DNA of 64,000 nt from Rhodococcus sp. KBS0724 (lineage in GTDB: Bacteria > Actinomycetota > Actinomycetes > Mycobacteriales > Mycobacteriaceae): positions 1 through 64,000 of the forward strand of contig NZ_VCBX02000003.1 of the NCBI RefSeq assembly GCF_005938745.2, given 5' to 3'. Below the pieces are notes generated by a model. That model did no database searches and was not told the DNA's origin. It saw nothing but the letters and a program-made list of their open reading frames with translations. The position numbers and the translations under genes were made by a program. How positions within the stretch are numbered: the stretch's first letter is position 1; each line of letters opens with the position of its first letter. Shown here in pieces: positions 7,735 through 16,784 of the stretch.

Positions 7735-9393
7735 TTGTCTGCAACATCCCACGCGCTTCTGCTATGTGACTTTGGTCCGATTCGCGGCGCTGCGGAGTTG
7801 AACCATCAGCTCGCCACAGGCCCTCGCCTGGCAGACTTCGATGGCATGAGTGCAATGGACGACCCTCAACAGCCGACCGTCACCTGTGGAACCAGAGTCC
7901 GTAGCCAGCACGAGTCCCACCAACGTGCCGGCCGACTTGCCGCCGCGATCAAGGCGCGAGGAATACAGCCAGGGGAACGTGTAGCTCTCGTAATGCGGAA
8001 TGACATCGAGTTTCTCGAGGTTTCGCTCGCGGTGGCCAGCTGCGGCGGAAATCCGGTTCCAGTCAATTGGCACTGGACTGGCTCAGAGATCTGTCATCTC
8101 CTCGGCGACAGCGGCGCGCGACTGGTAATCGCGCACACCGAGTTCATCAGTAGCGTCGAAGATGCTGTTTCTCAGTTGCAGAACCCCGTCGACATCATCG
8201 AAGTAGCTATGCCTGGTGAACTGCTCGCAGAGTTGGGAGTGAGCAGTGAACTGGCGCGCCCTAGCGGCAAATACGTCACGCTCGAGGAGTTGCTCAGAGA
8301 AACCGAAACGCCATTACCTCATCAAGAGGGTGCCATCGTCGACTCCATGGGAATGGTCTACACCTCCGGAACAACAGGACTACCCAAAGGGGTACTGCGA
8401 GAACGGATGTCCCCGCATCAACTTCTGTCGATCGCAGGCGGAACAGCGACAAGAATGGGCCTTACGCCCGGCGGACAGATGTTGGTCGCAGGTCCGATGT
8501 ACCACACCAGCCCGAACGCGCTTGCTGTACTTGCGTTGCGGATGGGCACGAACATCACGATCATGCCCAGGTTCGATGCCGAACGCTTCCTTCAGCTCAT
8601 CCAAGAGCACCGGATCGAGCAAGCCAAAATTGTCCCCACCATGCTCTCTCGCTTGCTCTCACTGCCTGCTGAGACCCAATCTCGGTACGACGTCAGCAGC
8701 CTGACACATTTGATTCACTCGGCCGCGCCGTGCCCGCCCGAGGTGAAGCGCCGTTCGATCGAATGGTTCGGCAATGCTCTCATCGAGTTTTACGGGTGCT
8801 CCGAAGCCGGCACAATTACCTGGATTAACGCAGAGGAATGGGCTCAACATCCAGGTAGCGTTGGCCGGCCGGTTGACGGGGCTGAGGTTCGAATTGTGTC
8901 TAGTGATGGCGTCGTGTTGCCTGCGGGCGAAGTTGGCGAGGTGTATGTGAAGGGAGCCGACTACTGGCCCAAGTTCTCGTACATCAACCATGACGCCGCC
9001 GACCGCAGTCCACTCCCCGGGTTCGTCACGGTTGGAGACCAAGGCTATGTCGATTCTGATGGTTTCCTGTATCTGACTGGTAGGACCAGCGAGGTCATCA
9101 TTTCCGGAGGAGTCAACATCTATCCGGCCGAGGTCGAAAACGCAATCATGAAGCTCACGACTGCCGAAGACGTCGCAGTGTTCGGAGTTCCAGGCGGAGA
9201 GTTCGGTGAGTCCGTCGCCGCTCATGTCATCGCGAGGCCAGGAAGCAAACTGACCATCGAAGGTATTCGACAAGCGCTCAGCACAGAATTGGCGAAGTAC
9301 AAGATCCCCACAACACTTGAGATCGTCGATTCACTACCTCGCGAAGATTCGGGCAAGATTTTCAAATCTCGACTTATTGCTCAGTATCTCTAG
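7735..9393 (+). CDS. AMP-forming acyl-CoA ligase
   Basis: This ANL-superfamily enzyme activates a carboxylic acid with ATP and transfers it to CoA. Visible motifs are the phosphate loop TSGTTGLPKGV (near residues 207-217), FYGCSEAG, the GDQGYVDSDGFLYLTGR hinge motif, and the C-terminal catalytic lysine in EDSGKIFKSRL. The whole domain set is present (up to 552 residues). The start is unclear: TTG 7735 has no good ribosome site, and ATG 7846 would remove a 37-residue unconserved-looking leader. The substrate cannot be read from sequence. No partner pathway genes are adjacent, so it looks like isolated metabolic cargo. Its 3' end overlaps the convergent membrane gene by 20 bases. Confidence 0.85.
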   Translation: MSATSHALLLCDFGPIRGAAELNHQLATGPRLADFDGMSAMDDPQQPTVTCGTRVRSQHESHQRAGRLAAAIKARGIQPGERVALVMRNDIEFLEVSLAVASCGGNPVPVNWHWTGSEICHLLGDSGARLVIAHTEFISSVEDAVSQLQNPVDIIEVAMPGELLAELGVSSELARPSGKYVTLEELLRETETPLPHQEGAIVDSMGMVYTSGTTGLPKGVLRERMSPHQLLSIAGGTATRMGLTPGGQMLVAGPMYHTSPNALAVLALRMGTNITIMPRFDAERFLQLIQEHRIEQAKIVPTMLSRLLSLPAETQSRYDVSSLTHLIHSAAPCPPEVKRRSIEWFGNALIEFYGCSEAGTITWINAEEWAQHPGSVGRPVDGAEVRIVSSDGVVLPAGEVGEVYVKGADYWPKFSYINHDAADRSPLPGFVTVGDQGYVDSDGFLYLTGRTSEVIISGGVNIYPAEVENAIMKLTTAEDVAVFGVPGGEFGESVAAHVIARPGSKLTIEGIRQALSTELAKYKIPTTLEIVDSLPREDSGKIFKSRLIAQYL

Positions 9394-10195
9394 GGGATCG
9401 GTGCCTCGCGTCGTCGATCATTCGCCGCCACCCGTAGCGGAGCAGAAGATTCACCTGCTTCGCTACGCGGCGCACGGTGAAGACCGAGAGACCGCTGACG
9501 ACGAAGAAGCACGCGGTCAAGGCAAGGGCCACGCTCACCGGCGATTCGATGTTGATCCGGTCGTAACCCACTAGGTGTGCGCCGACACCAATCAGCTTCC
9601 ATGCTCCCCATGCGACGCTGACTCCGCAGCCAATAACCGTCAGAGACCTGCCGAAGTCATCGGTATGTTTCCAGGTCAGATAGCCAAGGAGTCCGAAAGG
9701 AACGACCATCCAAAGCACGAATACGAGTTCGTAGACCATGACCGCAGGGTCTGATCCGTATTCGTTGAGGAAATCCGTAGTCGGGGCATATCCGCCAGAC
9801 AAAGCCACCCGCAGGATGAATGTGCTGGCCACGGCCGCGATCGCCAGTACCGCGAAATCGCGTTTTATTGCTGGCTTAGACCAATCCACCTCATTGGTGC
9901 GGTACGCATGGATCGTCGCCGTCATCAACGTCAGCAGCGCCCAGCCGCCCATCACGGTGAACGTAGCTCCCCAGATACGGTCCTCGGTTTCCAACGGGGT
10001 TCGGGTTCCGATCGGCAGCAGCGGCGCGTAGGTGCGCAGCGCAAGTGCGTAAAAAATGAACCCAACTCCAAGCAGTGACCGCTCTCGGCGTTGGAGGATC
10101 AAACCCCTCAAGAGAAGGACAATGCCGGCGGCAAACAAAGCATAGGAAGCCCAGGAGGCGATCACACGCGGCCTGTCATCGCGGCCGCGAGTCAA
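9374..10195 (-). CDS. Multi-pass membrane protein in an EspR-like/ImmA-like operon
   Basis: The 273-residue protein has about seven membrane helices followed by a basic cytoplasmic C-terminal tail. It resembles the family often labelled MAB_1171c-like putative transporter (DUF6545), which in actinobacteria sits next to HTH and ImmA/IrrE-type genes, as here. Its ATG overlaps the end of the metallopeptidase gene by 20 bases, so the three genes form one operon. The molecular function of the family is unknown. A transport, sensing or defence role is possible; nothing in the sequence decides. Confidence 0.72.
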   Translation of the reverse strand: MTRGRDDRPRVIASWASYALFAAGIVLLLRGLILQRRERSLLGVGFIFYALALRTYAPLLPIGTRTPLETEDRIWGATFTVMGGWALLTLMTATIHAYRTNEVDWSKPAIKRDFAVLAIAAVASTFILRVALSGGYAPTTDFLNEYGSDPAVMVYELVFVLWMVVPFGLLGYLTWKHTDDFGRSLTVIGCGVSVAWGAWKLIGVGAHLVGYDRINIESPVSVALALTACFFVVSGLSVFTVRRVAKQVNLLLRYGWRRMIDDARHRSPRDTEQ

Positions 10196-10640
10196 ACGCA
10201 GAGGTCAACAAGTGGGTTGGAGCCGGCAGCCTGCCCGCCGGGCGCAGCGATCGGGTTGCTGCCAAACCGACCTTCCACGCAAAGACTTCGCACTCCAGTT
10301 CCCGAAATACCCCAGCCAGCCGCGCAATCGGGGTGAGATCCTCCCGATGCTTCGTGCATCGATGGCCTTTGATCAGGTGCCACACTTCGTGTGCGAGAAC
10401 GTACAGCTGGTGATCTTCGGGACTCTCGTCCGGCCCGCTTACGAAAGCCGCCCCGCCCCCACCGGTCAGCTCTTCGAGTGCCACGCCCGACAGGCGACTC
10501 CCTGCGGGCAGTCCACTTAGTCGATGAACGGGACGGCCGAGCTCGTGCGAAACATTCTTCAGAAAGGTCTCGATGCTGAATGGTGTTCGCACAGTCGCCC
10601 GGACGTATGAATCCATGCGCCGGCGGGATTGCGCGCTCAT
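10176..10640 (-). CDS. ImmA/IrrE-type zinc metallopeptidase-like protein
   Basis: The 154-residue protein contains HEVWHLIKGH, an HExxH zinc site, with a downstream Glu-rich ELECEVFAW that can give the third ligand, as in ImmA/IrrE peptidases. Such enzymes cleave or inactivate a partner HTH repressor. The start ATG overlaps the stop of the EspR-like gene by four bases, so regulator and peptidase are made together, and the membrane protein follows. The natural reading is a regulator/protease/membrane-effector module; the pairing of peptidase and regulator is inferred from the operon. Confidence 0.8.
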   Translation of the reverse strand: MSAQSRRRMDSYVRATVRTPFSIETFLKNVSHELGRPVHRLSGLPAGSRLSGVALEELTGGGGAAFVSGPDESPEDHQLYVLAHEVWHLIKGHRCTKHREDLTPIARLAGVFRELECEVFAWKVGLAATRSLRPAGRLPAPTHLLTSAFDSRPR

Positions 10641-11071
10641 GAATCCTGCGCTTCATCGCGTTTGAGGAGATCGTTCGCCTCCCGCACCAAGCGAGCGAGC
10701 TGGAGACGGTCCGCCTCTGTGAGCTTCTTCCCTCTCAACACTGCAATCTGCATTCCGCTCTCGGCTAGCGCTCGATCAAGTTCGTCGGCTGGCGGCGTCG
10801 GCTCGCCCGAGAAGTAGTCCAGATTCTTGTCGAAGTATCGACCGATCGCTTCCAAGACAGGGACGTCGACTTTCCTCACACGTCCCGTGCGGATGCGGTA
10901 GATGTACTGCCGATCGATCGGGCGTCCCACGGCTCTGCTCACATAGTCAGCGACCAAGGCGTTCGCCACCTTGTTTCCGCGTGGCCAACGGTCGGTGAAC
11001 AGTTCTTCGACACGAGTGGCCAGCGGAGTCGCGCTTCGTCCCATGAGCAACATTTTCTCACGCCCCGTCAT
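10637..11071 (-). CDS. EspR-like HTH regulator
   Basis: The 144-residue product has an atypical N-terminal helix-turn-helix (about residues 15-75, with RQYIYRIRTGR as recognition segment) and a C-terminal helical region beginning at DYFSGE. The whole arrangement resembles mycobacterial EspR, a nucleoid-associated regulator that dimerises through its C terminus. It heads a three-gene operon with the ImmA-like peptidase and the membrane protein. Autoregulation from the promoter region between 11072 and 11219 is likely but unproven. Confidence 0.78.
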   Translation of the reverse strand: MTGREKMLLMGRSATPLATRVEELFTDRWPRGNKVANALVADYVSRAVGRPIDRQYIYRIRTGRVRKVDVPVLEAIGRYFDKNLDYFSGEPTPPADELDRALAESGMQIAVLRGKKLTEADRLQLARLVREANDLLKRDEAQDS

Positions 11072-11219
11072 CTCAGCCAGAGGATCTGCGGTCTGTTTTA
11101 GAGTCAGGCCTTACTATAGTCAAGCCGTGAAGATTTTTTGGACCAGGAATCGGCGCGCCTCCGCAGAGTGCCAACGTTACAGGTCCAGAATTAGCGGAAC
11201 CGCGGACAGGGAGGAAGCC

Positions 11220-11453
11220 ATGCCGAGCAAGGGGACTCACAACAAGGTCGGACGCCCGAGCCTTGGAGAACGTAAGCGGCTTGGTCGAGTGCCTGACGAG
11301 CTGTACGAGCTCTTGGAGATCGAACGGAAAAAAGCCGGCGTCTCTTCAGTGAGCCAGTACGTTTCCGACTTGCTCTGCCTCCGCGCTGATCGCCCTGATC
11401 TTGTCCGCGAACTGAATCCGAATCAGGAGGTGCTGCCGCTCACAGCTGCGTAG
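11220..11453 (+). CDS. Small ribbon-helix-helix-like DNA-binding protein
   Basis: The 77-residue basic protein starts at ATG 11220 behind a strong GGGAGGAAG. After a Lys/Gly-rich start it has a beta-strand-like RLGRVPDELYELLEIE and a helical VSSVSQYVSDLLCLRADRP, the pattern of RHH regulators. It lies just upstream of the replication gene in the same orientation, so control of rep transcription or copy number is the natural guess. It is also divergent from the EspR-like operon and could act there. Confidence 0.65.
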   Translation: MPSKGTHNKVGRPSLGERKRLGRVPDELYELLEIERKKAGVSSVSQYVSDLLCLRADRPDLVRELNPNQEVLPLTAA

Positions 11454-11494
11454 TCGCCACTACAACATCTGAATAGCTAGAGCGCAGTAGTACA

Positions 11495-11553
11495 TCTACA
11501 TACGACAAAACCCTGGCTCTCATGCCGGAGAAACCAGGGTCCGTCCTTGTAGA
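11495..11553 (+). promoter_or_regulatory. Nested inverted repeats in the rep leader
   Basis: Inner arms ACCCTGG (11510-11516) and CCAGGGT (11534-11540) sit inside outer arms TCTACA and TGTAGA (11495-11500, 11548-11553). The structure lies between the RHH-like gene and rep, where a terminator, attenuator or antisense-RNA target would be expected. Confidence 0.45.
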
Positions 11554-11600
11554 TAGCGAGTTCGCCGCTCGCGACTACTGCATCCCCGAAGGGACTTACC

Positions 11601-12962
11601 GTGCTAGGTACGTCTCAGGGTACATCGCGCCCTGATGAAGATTCAACAACTCAGTTTTCGCGAGTCGCACTGTTTGATGCGGCCGCGACCGTACAACGTC
11701 CGTATTGCGGTAGCAGCCCTACGCGGCGCCGCTACGGAACAGCTCGTACTCCTCGCAGAATGAGGGGCCATCTGTACGGGCACCAGTGCCATTCGCTGAC
11801 CCCTGCGTACCTCAACGCGCTAGGGGGCCGCGAAGCAGCGTGCCGCCGCTACTGCCAAGTTCGCCTTGAACTTGACGAGGGCGCGCACGCAGGTCTTGCT
11901 TACTGGCAGGGGCAGCAGCACTGGGTCGAGGTTTGTGTCCGAACGGCGTACACCGCGGAATACAACACCATCCGCCCGCAGCTCGTCGCCAACACCGGTG
12001 GAGGCATCAGCCTCAAAACACTCCTGAACGTCGCAGCTGCAATGGCCGGCGCCGCCGACTTCAAAACCGGACGCAACAGCCGCCTCACCATTGCGACCCT
12101 CGTCGAACGCACCGGCCTTGGCGAACGCACCATCCAACGCGCCCGCGAGACCCTCAAACTGTTGCGTGTGGCCACCGAAGTACTCCGCGGCCGACTACGC
12201 CGCAGAGGCGAACGGTTCGGCTCCCATCGCTTCCAAGACCGAGGCCGCGGCTGGGCATCTGTCTGGGCATTGCATCCACGCAAGCCTGTGGATAACACCC
12301 GCATCGTCGTCGACGGATCTATACAGATGGCACCCCACCCCCGCAGGGGTCAGTTTTGTATCTCTTCCTCTCGTAGAGAGGTTCTAACTACTAAACGATC
12401 TGTGGATAAACGAGCCGCTCCGCGGCGCAAGGAGTCCAAGGCGGACGTCGAGAAGGCCGAAGCCATCAGGAAGGGCTTGTTGCTCGCATCCAAATGGCTC
12501 GGAAACCCGCGAACTCCCGCTTGGGCGCGCCAGCACACCCCCCGAGGATGGGCACCCGCACTGACCGACCCAGCTGCACACGGTTGGACGGCCGCGGATC
12601 TCAACGACACGATCGACGCCTGGAGCAAGGCCACACGGATGGCACCAAACCCGAAGCACCCCATCGCGTTCATGCGCTGGCTCATGAAGCAGCAGGATCT
12701 CGCCTTCGCCCCGCACGTTCTCGCTCAAATCGCCGCTGACCAGGAAAAAGCCGAACGGGAACGACAGGCAGCAGAGTTCGAGGCGGAACGCACACGCTAC
12801 GCATCAGCCGCGGCCGAGGACTCCCCCGGCCGCCAAGCGGCACGTTTCGTCGCCCGCCGAGCCACCGACAGCGCCCGCATCCGAAAGACCCAGGCATCCG
12901 CGCGCGAGAATGAAAACTCGCCCGTGTGGATCACCCATCTCTCAGATCGGGGTAAGCGATGA
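11601..12962 (+). CDS. Probable plasmid replication initiator (Rep)
   Basis: The 453-residue protein starts at GTG 11601 with AAGGGA six bases upstream; ATG 11760 is a weaker alternative. It has a Cys/Arg-rich N-terminal third, a winged-HTH-like segment near residues 165-205 (LTIATLVERTGLGERTIQRA), a basic middle and a helical C terminus. Its place next to a repeat-rich region, parA and a ParB-like gene strongly suggests it initiates plasmid replication, and it resembles Rep proteins of Rhodococcus plasmids. No catalytic relaxase-type or primase motif is visible, so the assignment leans on context. Confidence 0.68.
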   Translation: MLGTSQGTSRPDEDSTTQFSRVALFDAAATVQRPYCGSSPTRRRYGTARTPRRMRGHLYGHQCHSLTPAYLNALGGREAACRRYCQVRLELDEGAHAGLAYWQGQQHWVEVCVRTAYTAEYNTIRPQLVANTGGGISLKTLLNVAAAMAGAADFKTGRNSRLTIATLVERTGLGERTIQRARETLKLLRVATEVLRGRLRRRGERFGSHRFQDRGRGWASVWALHPRKPVDNTRIVVDGSIQMAPHPRRGQFCISSSRREVLTTKRSVDKRAAPRRKESKADVEKAEAIRKGLLLASKWLGNPRTPAWARQHTPRGWAPALTDPAAHGWTAADLNDTIDAWSKATRMAPNPKHPIAFMRWLMKQQDLAFAPHVLAQIAADQEKAERERQAAEFEAERTRYASAAAEDSPGRQAARFVARRATDSARIRKTQASARENENSPVWITHLSDRGKR

Positions 12963-13543
12963 ACGGAAAACGCCCGTCCGCAAAGCCGCCCGTCAAACGC
13001 CGGCCGCTCTCCCCCTGCCAGACCGTCCCCCAGATCCACGAACGGTTACGCACCGGCGCAAAGACGATCGTCATCGACCACCGCAACGACGAACCCCTAG
13101 AACTCACCGACGCCGAGCTGCCCGACGGCATCACGATCCGCATCGTCGGCGTCTCACGGGTCATCATCACCCGCCTGACGCCCGAAACGAAGCGCAGTGC
13201 CCAGATCGTGGCCACCGACGCCGCACGATCCCAAATCTTCGGGCACGCAACTCTCTTCGCCTACGGGAACGCCCATACCGACGCATTCGACACCACACGC
13301 GTTCGCGCCACCAACCGCGCCACAAGCAACCTTGTCAACGACTCCTTCGGCGACGTCGGAGAAGACACCACCACCTATGCCTACGACAACGCGACCGTGC
13401 ACTCCCACGACCAAGCCGCAGTGCACGCAACAGACCGGGTTTCACTCGTTCACCAAAGCTCGACGCCGGCCGAGGTCGAACACGGAGTGACAGTCTTCGG
13501 TCCAGCACGAAACAACATCCGACTCCGGGCGAAGGAAACGTGA
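12959..13543 (+). CDS. Repeat protein with beta-solenoid pattern, coupled to rep
   Basis: The ATG overlaps the rep stop by four bases. After a basic N terminus, residues ~80-170 carry a short-period alternating pattern of small and aromatic or charged residues (for example HATLFAYGNAHTDAFD and TTYAYDNATVHSHDQAAVHA). It resembles the A-x-V-x-A-Y repeats seen in some actinobacterial and phage proteins that are expected to fold as a beta-solenoid. Function is unknown. Translation coupling to Rep suggests a maintenance-related or structural role, but this is a guess. Confidence 0.62.
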   Translation: MNGKRPSAKPPVKRRPLSPCQTVPQIHERLRTGAKTIVIDHRNDEPLELTDAELPDGITIRIVGVSRVIITRLTPETKRSAQIVATDAARSQIFGHATLFAYGNAHTDAFDTTRVRATNRATSNLVNDSFGDVGEDTTTYAYDNATVHSHDQAAVHATDRVSLVHQSSTPAEVEHGVTVFGPARNNIRLRAKET

Positions 13544-13833
13544 GCCGAATGATTGTTCATTTTGCATCTGGCGCCGTGCGTCCGGAGCAATGAGATGGCT
13601 CTGCGGAAGGACGCAAAGCCTGGCTGGTGGCGCATGCAAAACTGGCAAACGCGATCCGAAGTTGAGGACCCAAGCCCGGCGAGCAACCGCAATAGCCTTC
13701 CCCTCCCCTATCCACTTTGAAGGTAGAGCGGGACATGCACCCACCGTGCGGCGCCACGGCTCGGCTTCGCAACCTGCAATTTTGCGTGATGACGGCGGCC
13801 CGAAACGGAAGTAGCGCCACCCCGAGCGCAAAA
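13544..13833. other. Gene-free stretch before the partition repeats
   Basis: I see no supported gene here. It leads into the repeat array upstream of parA and is a reasonable place for part of the origin. Confidence 0.4.
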
Positions 13834-14213
13834 TGTCAGCATTACTGCCAATAGCAGCAAATCGTGTTTGAGTGAGGGTTGGGCCCCACGAGGCCCGTAA
13901 TGGCAGGAATGACAGTGATACCAGTATTCCTGCTTTCGGCGGCTCGCCTGGTGGATTTTGCCGGCAACGAGGACCCTGTCTGGCTCTAATGCTGGTAATG
14001 CTGCTATTAGCAACATGCACGTCAGTGAGGTTTTCGTGACATTTTGCGAACGTGCCAGTAATGCCAGCAATACTGGCATTGGGTCCATTCCGCCGCAGCC
14101 ATATTTGAGATTTCCAACGGCTAGCAGTAATGCTGGCATTACTGCTATTGCTTGCATTACTGGTTATCGCGTGGAATGCTGTCAATACCGTCAAACGCGC
14201 CAATGCTGTCGAA
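13834..14213. repeat. Repeat-rich region upstream of parA (probable centromere and possibly iterons)
   Basis: Many copies of a short motif around CAGTAATG / CATTACTG, often extended to GCCAGTAATGCCAGCAAT or mirrored forms, occur in both orientations. The clearest clusters are near 13834-13860, 13898-13935, 13987-14012, 14053-14080, 14122-14163 and 14174-14213. The array ends directly at the parA ribosome site. Small RHH-type ParB proteins bind such arrays to form the partition complex and repress parA. Iterons bound by Rep are the alternative. Confidence 0.7.
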
Positions 14214-14221
14214 GGAGAGCA

Positions 14222-15139
14222 ATGCAGACCGACTTTCGCGAAACACGTAAAAGGGTGATCGCCGTCATCAACGGCAAGGGCGGCGTCTTGAAGACGACCC
14301 TGACAGCCAACGTCGGCGGAGAATTGGCAGCCTCCGGTCAGAAGGTTCTGCTCGTCGACCTCGACCCTCAGGGAAACCTTGCCGAAGACCTCGGGTACAC
14401 CAGTGAAACCGGTGATGATCAGGGGAGATCGCTTGCCAGCGCAATCGCATTCGGCGGCGACGCAAAACCCATCGAAAATGTCCGTGCAAATCTCGACGTC
14501 CTTCCCGGGGGAGTGCACCTCGAACAAGCGACAGCCGCTCTAACCGCTATGGCGTCCAAAGATCCAGATGGAGCAAAGCTCGCCCTTGCAAGGGTCCTTG
14601 CTCCAATGGCGGCCACCTACGACATGGTCCTCATCGACTGCCCGCCCGGCGACGAAACCTTGCAGACAGCAGCGTTAGCGGCCGCAAAATGGGCATTCGT
14701 GCCCGTCAAATCCGATGCATCCAGTCGAAAAGGAATGGCAGCCGTGGCGCACCGTATCGACGCCGTCGCTGCTATCAACCCCGACCTGGATCTACTGGGC
14801 GTCGTTCTCGTAGCCGTGGGTACATCAGCGAAAACCGTGCTCAAACAAGCAAGGTCTGCGATTGCAGAGGCGTTCGGCAACGACGACGTCGTTTTCACGG
14901 CCACCGTTCGTCACTCCGAGGCCACCGCCCAGGCAACACGAGAGCGGGGCATGCTCGCAGCCGAACTCGATGCAGTCGTCCGAAGCGGTCCGAAATGGTA
15001 CGACGTCATCAAAGGCAACGCCGAGCCTCAGGCTCTCGCGCCGAAATCGTCCAAATCCGTTGCAGACGACCTCTTTGCAGTTGCGCAAGAAGTTGTCACC
15101 CGCGTTGCAACAGCGGAAAGAGAGGAAGCACGGGTATGA
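14222..15139 (+). CDS. parA: Partition ATPase ParA
   Basis: The 305-residue protein has the deviant Walker A KGGVLKTT (residues 19-26), Walker A' LLVDLDPQGN and Walker B MVLIDCPPG of ParA ATPases. It hydrolyses ATP while moving or positioning plasmid copies along the nucleoid. The start is ATG 14222 behind AAGGAGAG; an upstream in-frame extension would run through the repeat array. There is no N-terminal HTH, as in the small ParA type, so autoregulation probably goes through the ParB-like protein encoded next (ATGA overlap). Confidence 0.92.
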   Translation: MQTDFRETRKRVIAVINGKGGVLKTTLTANVGGELAASGQKVLLVDLDPQGNLAEDLGYTSETGDDQGRSLASAIAFGGDAKPIENVRANLDVLPGGVHLEQATAALTAMASKDPDGAKLALARVLAPMAATYDMVLIDCPPGDETLQTAALAAAKWAFVPVKSDASSRKGMAAVAHRIDAVAAINPDLDLLGVVLVAVGTSAKTVLKQARSAIAEAFGNDDVVFTATVRHSEATAQATRERGMLAAELDAVVRSGPKWYDVIKGNAEPQALAPKSSKSVADDLFAVAQEVVTRVATAEREEARV

Positions 15140-15504
15140 ATGACCGGCCCGACCGAAAGCTCACGGCGCTACCTCCGCGGAACGTGACTGGTGACCTGTC
15201 TCGAATGCAGAGATCCAACCGCACTCCCGCGCCGGTCGCCCCGCTTCCACAGCCCACACCGTCAGTGGTGGAAAAGCCTAAGCCCAAACGTATTACGGTT
15301 TACGTCGACCAAGAGGTATTCAGTCGCGCCCGAGGTGCTTACCGAAACACAAGCCACCTCGAGGACGACAAATCCTGGTCGCAATTCGTCGAGAAAGCGC
15401 TGGCGGCAGAGGCGGAACGCCGGGAGACAGTGCACAACAGTGGCAACCAATACGAAGCAGAAACCGGCACACTTCCCAGCGGCCGCCCAATCTCAGACGA
15501 CTGA
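15136..15504 (+). CDS. ParB-like centromere-binding protein
   Basis: The 122-residue product is translationally coupled to parA. A flexible, Pro-rich N terminus, which in such proteins can stimulate ParA, precedes a segment near residues 52-95 with a beta strand (KRITVYVDQEVFSRARGAYR) and two helices, the ribbon-helix-helix pattern. It is much smaller than classical ParB and fits the adaptor of small-ParA systems. It would bind the repeats at 13834-14213. Confidence 0.75.
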   Translation: MNDRPDRKLTALPPRNVTGDLSRMQRSNRTPAPVAPLPQPTPSVVEKPKPKRITVYVDQEVFSRARGAYRNTSHLEDDKSWSQFVEKALAAEAERRETVHNSGNQYEAETGTLPSGRPISDD

Positions 15505-15584
15505 CCTACACAACGAAGGAGCCCCGCCGGATGCAACCGGCGAGGCTCCAGACCGGGAAACCACTTGAAGGAAGAAACCCGATC

Positions 15585-16685
15585 ATGACCGACTTTAGCC
15601 TCAGGGCTGCCCGTATTCAGCTAGGCGCATTGCTCGCCGCACTCGCACTCGCAATCGTCATCGCACTCGGCATCACCACCGGCGCATTCATACTCTCCTT
15701 CGCCGTGCAACGAGACCTCGCCCGGCAAGCACTTATCCCGGAAAATCTGACCTGGATTTTCCCCGCGATCGTCGACAGCGCAATCCTCGGCTCCACCATC
15801 GCCATCGTCATCATCAGCAAGCTCAAGATGAACCGACGCGACAGAGGCTTCTACATCGCCCTCGCAGTCAGCGTCGTCGTGATCAGCATCCTGGGCAACG
15901 CGTACCACGCCTATCACGCAGCAATCGCTGCACAGGAGTCAATCGATGGTGGGGGAGACCTCGGGTTCATTCCACTAGCGCCGGCCATCGCAGCGGCCAT
16001 AGCGATCATTCCGCCGGCCCTGGTCCTGGCATTCACACACGGCATCACGATCCTGGTGAAGGCAGTCGGAATGGCATACGCCGCCTACCGTGCGGTCGTC
16101 GAAAACGTCACCGACAGTGAGCATGCAAAGAGCATTGCGACTGATCTGACCGTGAGCCGGGAACCTTTCCGCGACTCCACCTCTCGCGGAGAGACCGATC
16201 CCAATGTCGCAGAGCTGGTCGAAGCGGAACGAAACGAGGACACGACAAACACGGTGACACAGATCGACCGGGGAGACGATCTTGCGGACTTTGCAGAACC
16301 GTTTTTCGCCGACGCAATGATGGCTGAACGTCACGACGACTTCGACCCTCAAGAAACCGCGACAGAGGCACTGAACCGTCAAGACACCGAAGAGGCCCAA
16401 GCCGCCGACGGCGACACCGCAATGGACGACCTCATGGCGTTCATCGCCACCTCGAATCTCAAGAAGGACGTGAAGGACACCGCAGTCCGCAAGCTCACGA
16501 ACCCGAACCTCACATGGGAGACCATCGCGATGGAATCGAAACCGCCCGTCGCAATCTCGACAGCGTGGCGCCGGTACGAGAAGTTCGATATCGCAGCCCG
16601 GGAAGCAGGATTCACGAGCCCGCCACTGCCCGACCTCCGGTCCTCAGAGAACACCACCGACCGCGAACTCGCAGCAGCGCACTGA
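15585..16685 (+). CDS. SpdB-like membrane protein, DUF2637 type
   Basis: Starting at ATG 15585 (366 residues), it has four to five membrane helices in the first 170 residues, with LTWIFPAIVDSAILGSTIAI typical of DUF2637 proteins, followed by an acidic cytoplasmic region and a C-terminal helical DNA-binding-like segment (about residues 280-340). SpdB proteins of actinomycete plasmids take part in intramycelial plasmid spread or transfer. Here it follows the partition genes. In a non-mycelial host its role may be membrane anchoring of plasmid DNA; that is inferred. Confidence 0.75.
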   Translation: MTDFSLRAARIQLGALLAALALAIVIALGITTGAFILSFAVQRDLARQALIPENLTWIFPAIVDSAILGSTIAIVIISKLKMNRRDRGFYIALAVSVVVISILGNAYHAYHAAIAAQESIDGGGDLGFIPLAPAIAAAIAIIPPALVLAFTHGITILVKAVGMAYAAYRAVVENVTDSEHAKSIATDLTVSREPFRDSTSRGETDPNVAELVEAERNEDTTNTVTQIDRGDDLADFAEPFFADAMMAERHDDFDPQETATEALNRQDTEEAQAADGDTAMDDLMAFIATSNLKKDVKDTAVRKLTNPNLTWETIAMESKPPVAISTAWRRYEKFDIAAREAGFTSPPLPDLRSSENTTDRELAAAH

Positions 16686-16734
16686 CACCGGCGAGGCCCA
16701 GCGTCTCAGCAGCCCCACCCTCAAAAACAACAGA

Positions 16735-16766
16735 GGTCCTGGCAGTGCAGCAACACCACCAGGACC
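16735..16766. terminator. 8-bp inverted repeat between the SpdB-like and TetR genes
   Basis: Arms GGTCCTGG (16735-16742) and CCAGGACC (16759-16766) are perfect complements. It lies just before the TetR start, so it may terminate the par/spd operon or serve as the TetR operator. Confidence 0.5.
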
Positions 16767-16784
16767 AAGCCACAGAAAGCACCT

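Noticed and set aside
13834..14213. CRISPR array
   Set aside because: The motifs are short, in both orientations and irregularly spaced, with no spacers of constant length and no cas genes.
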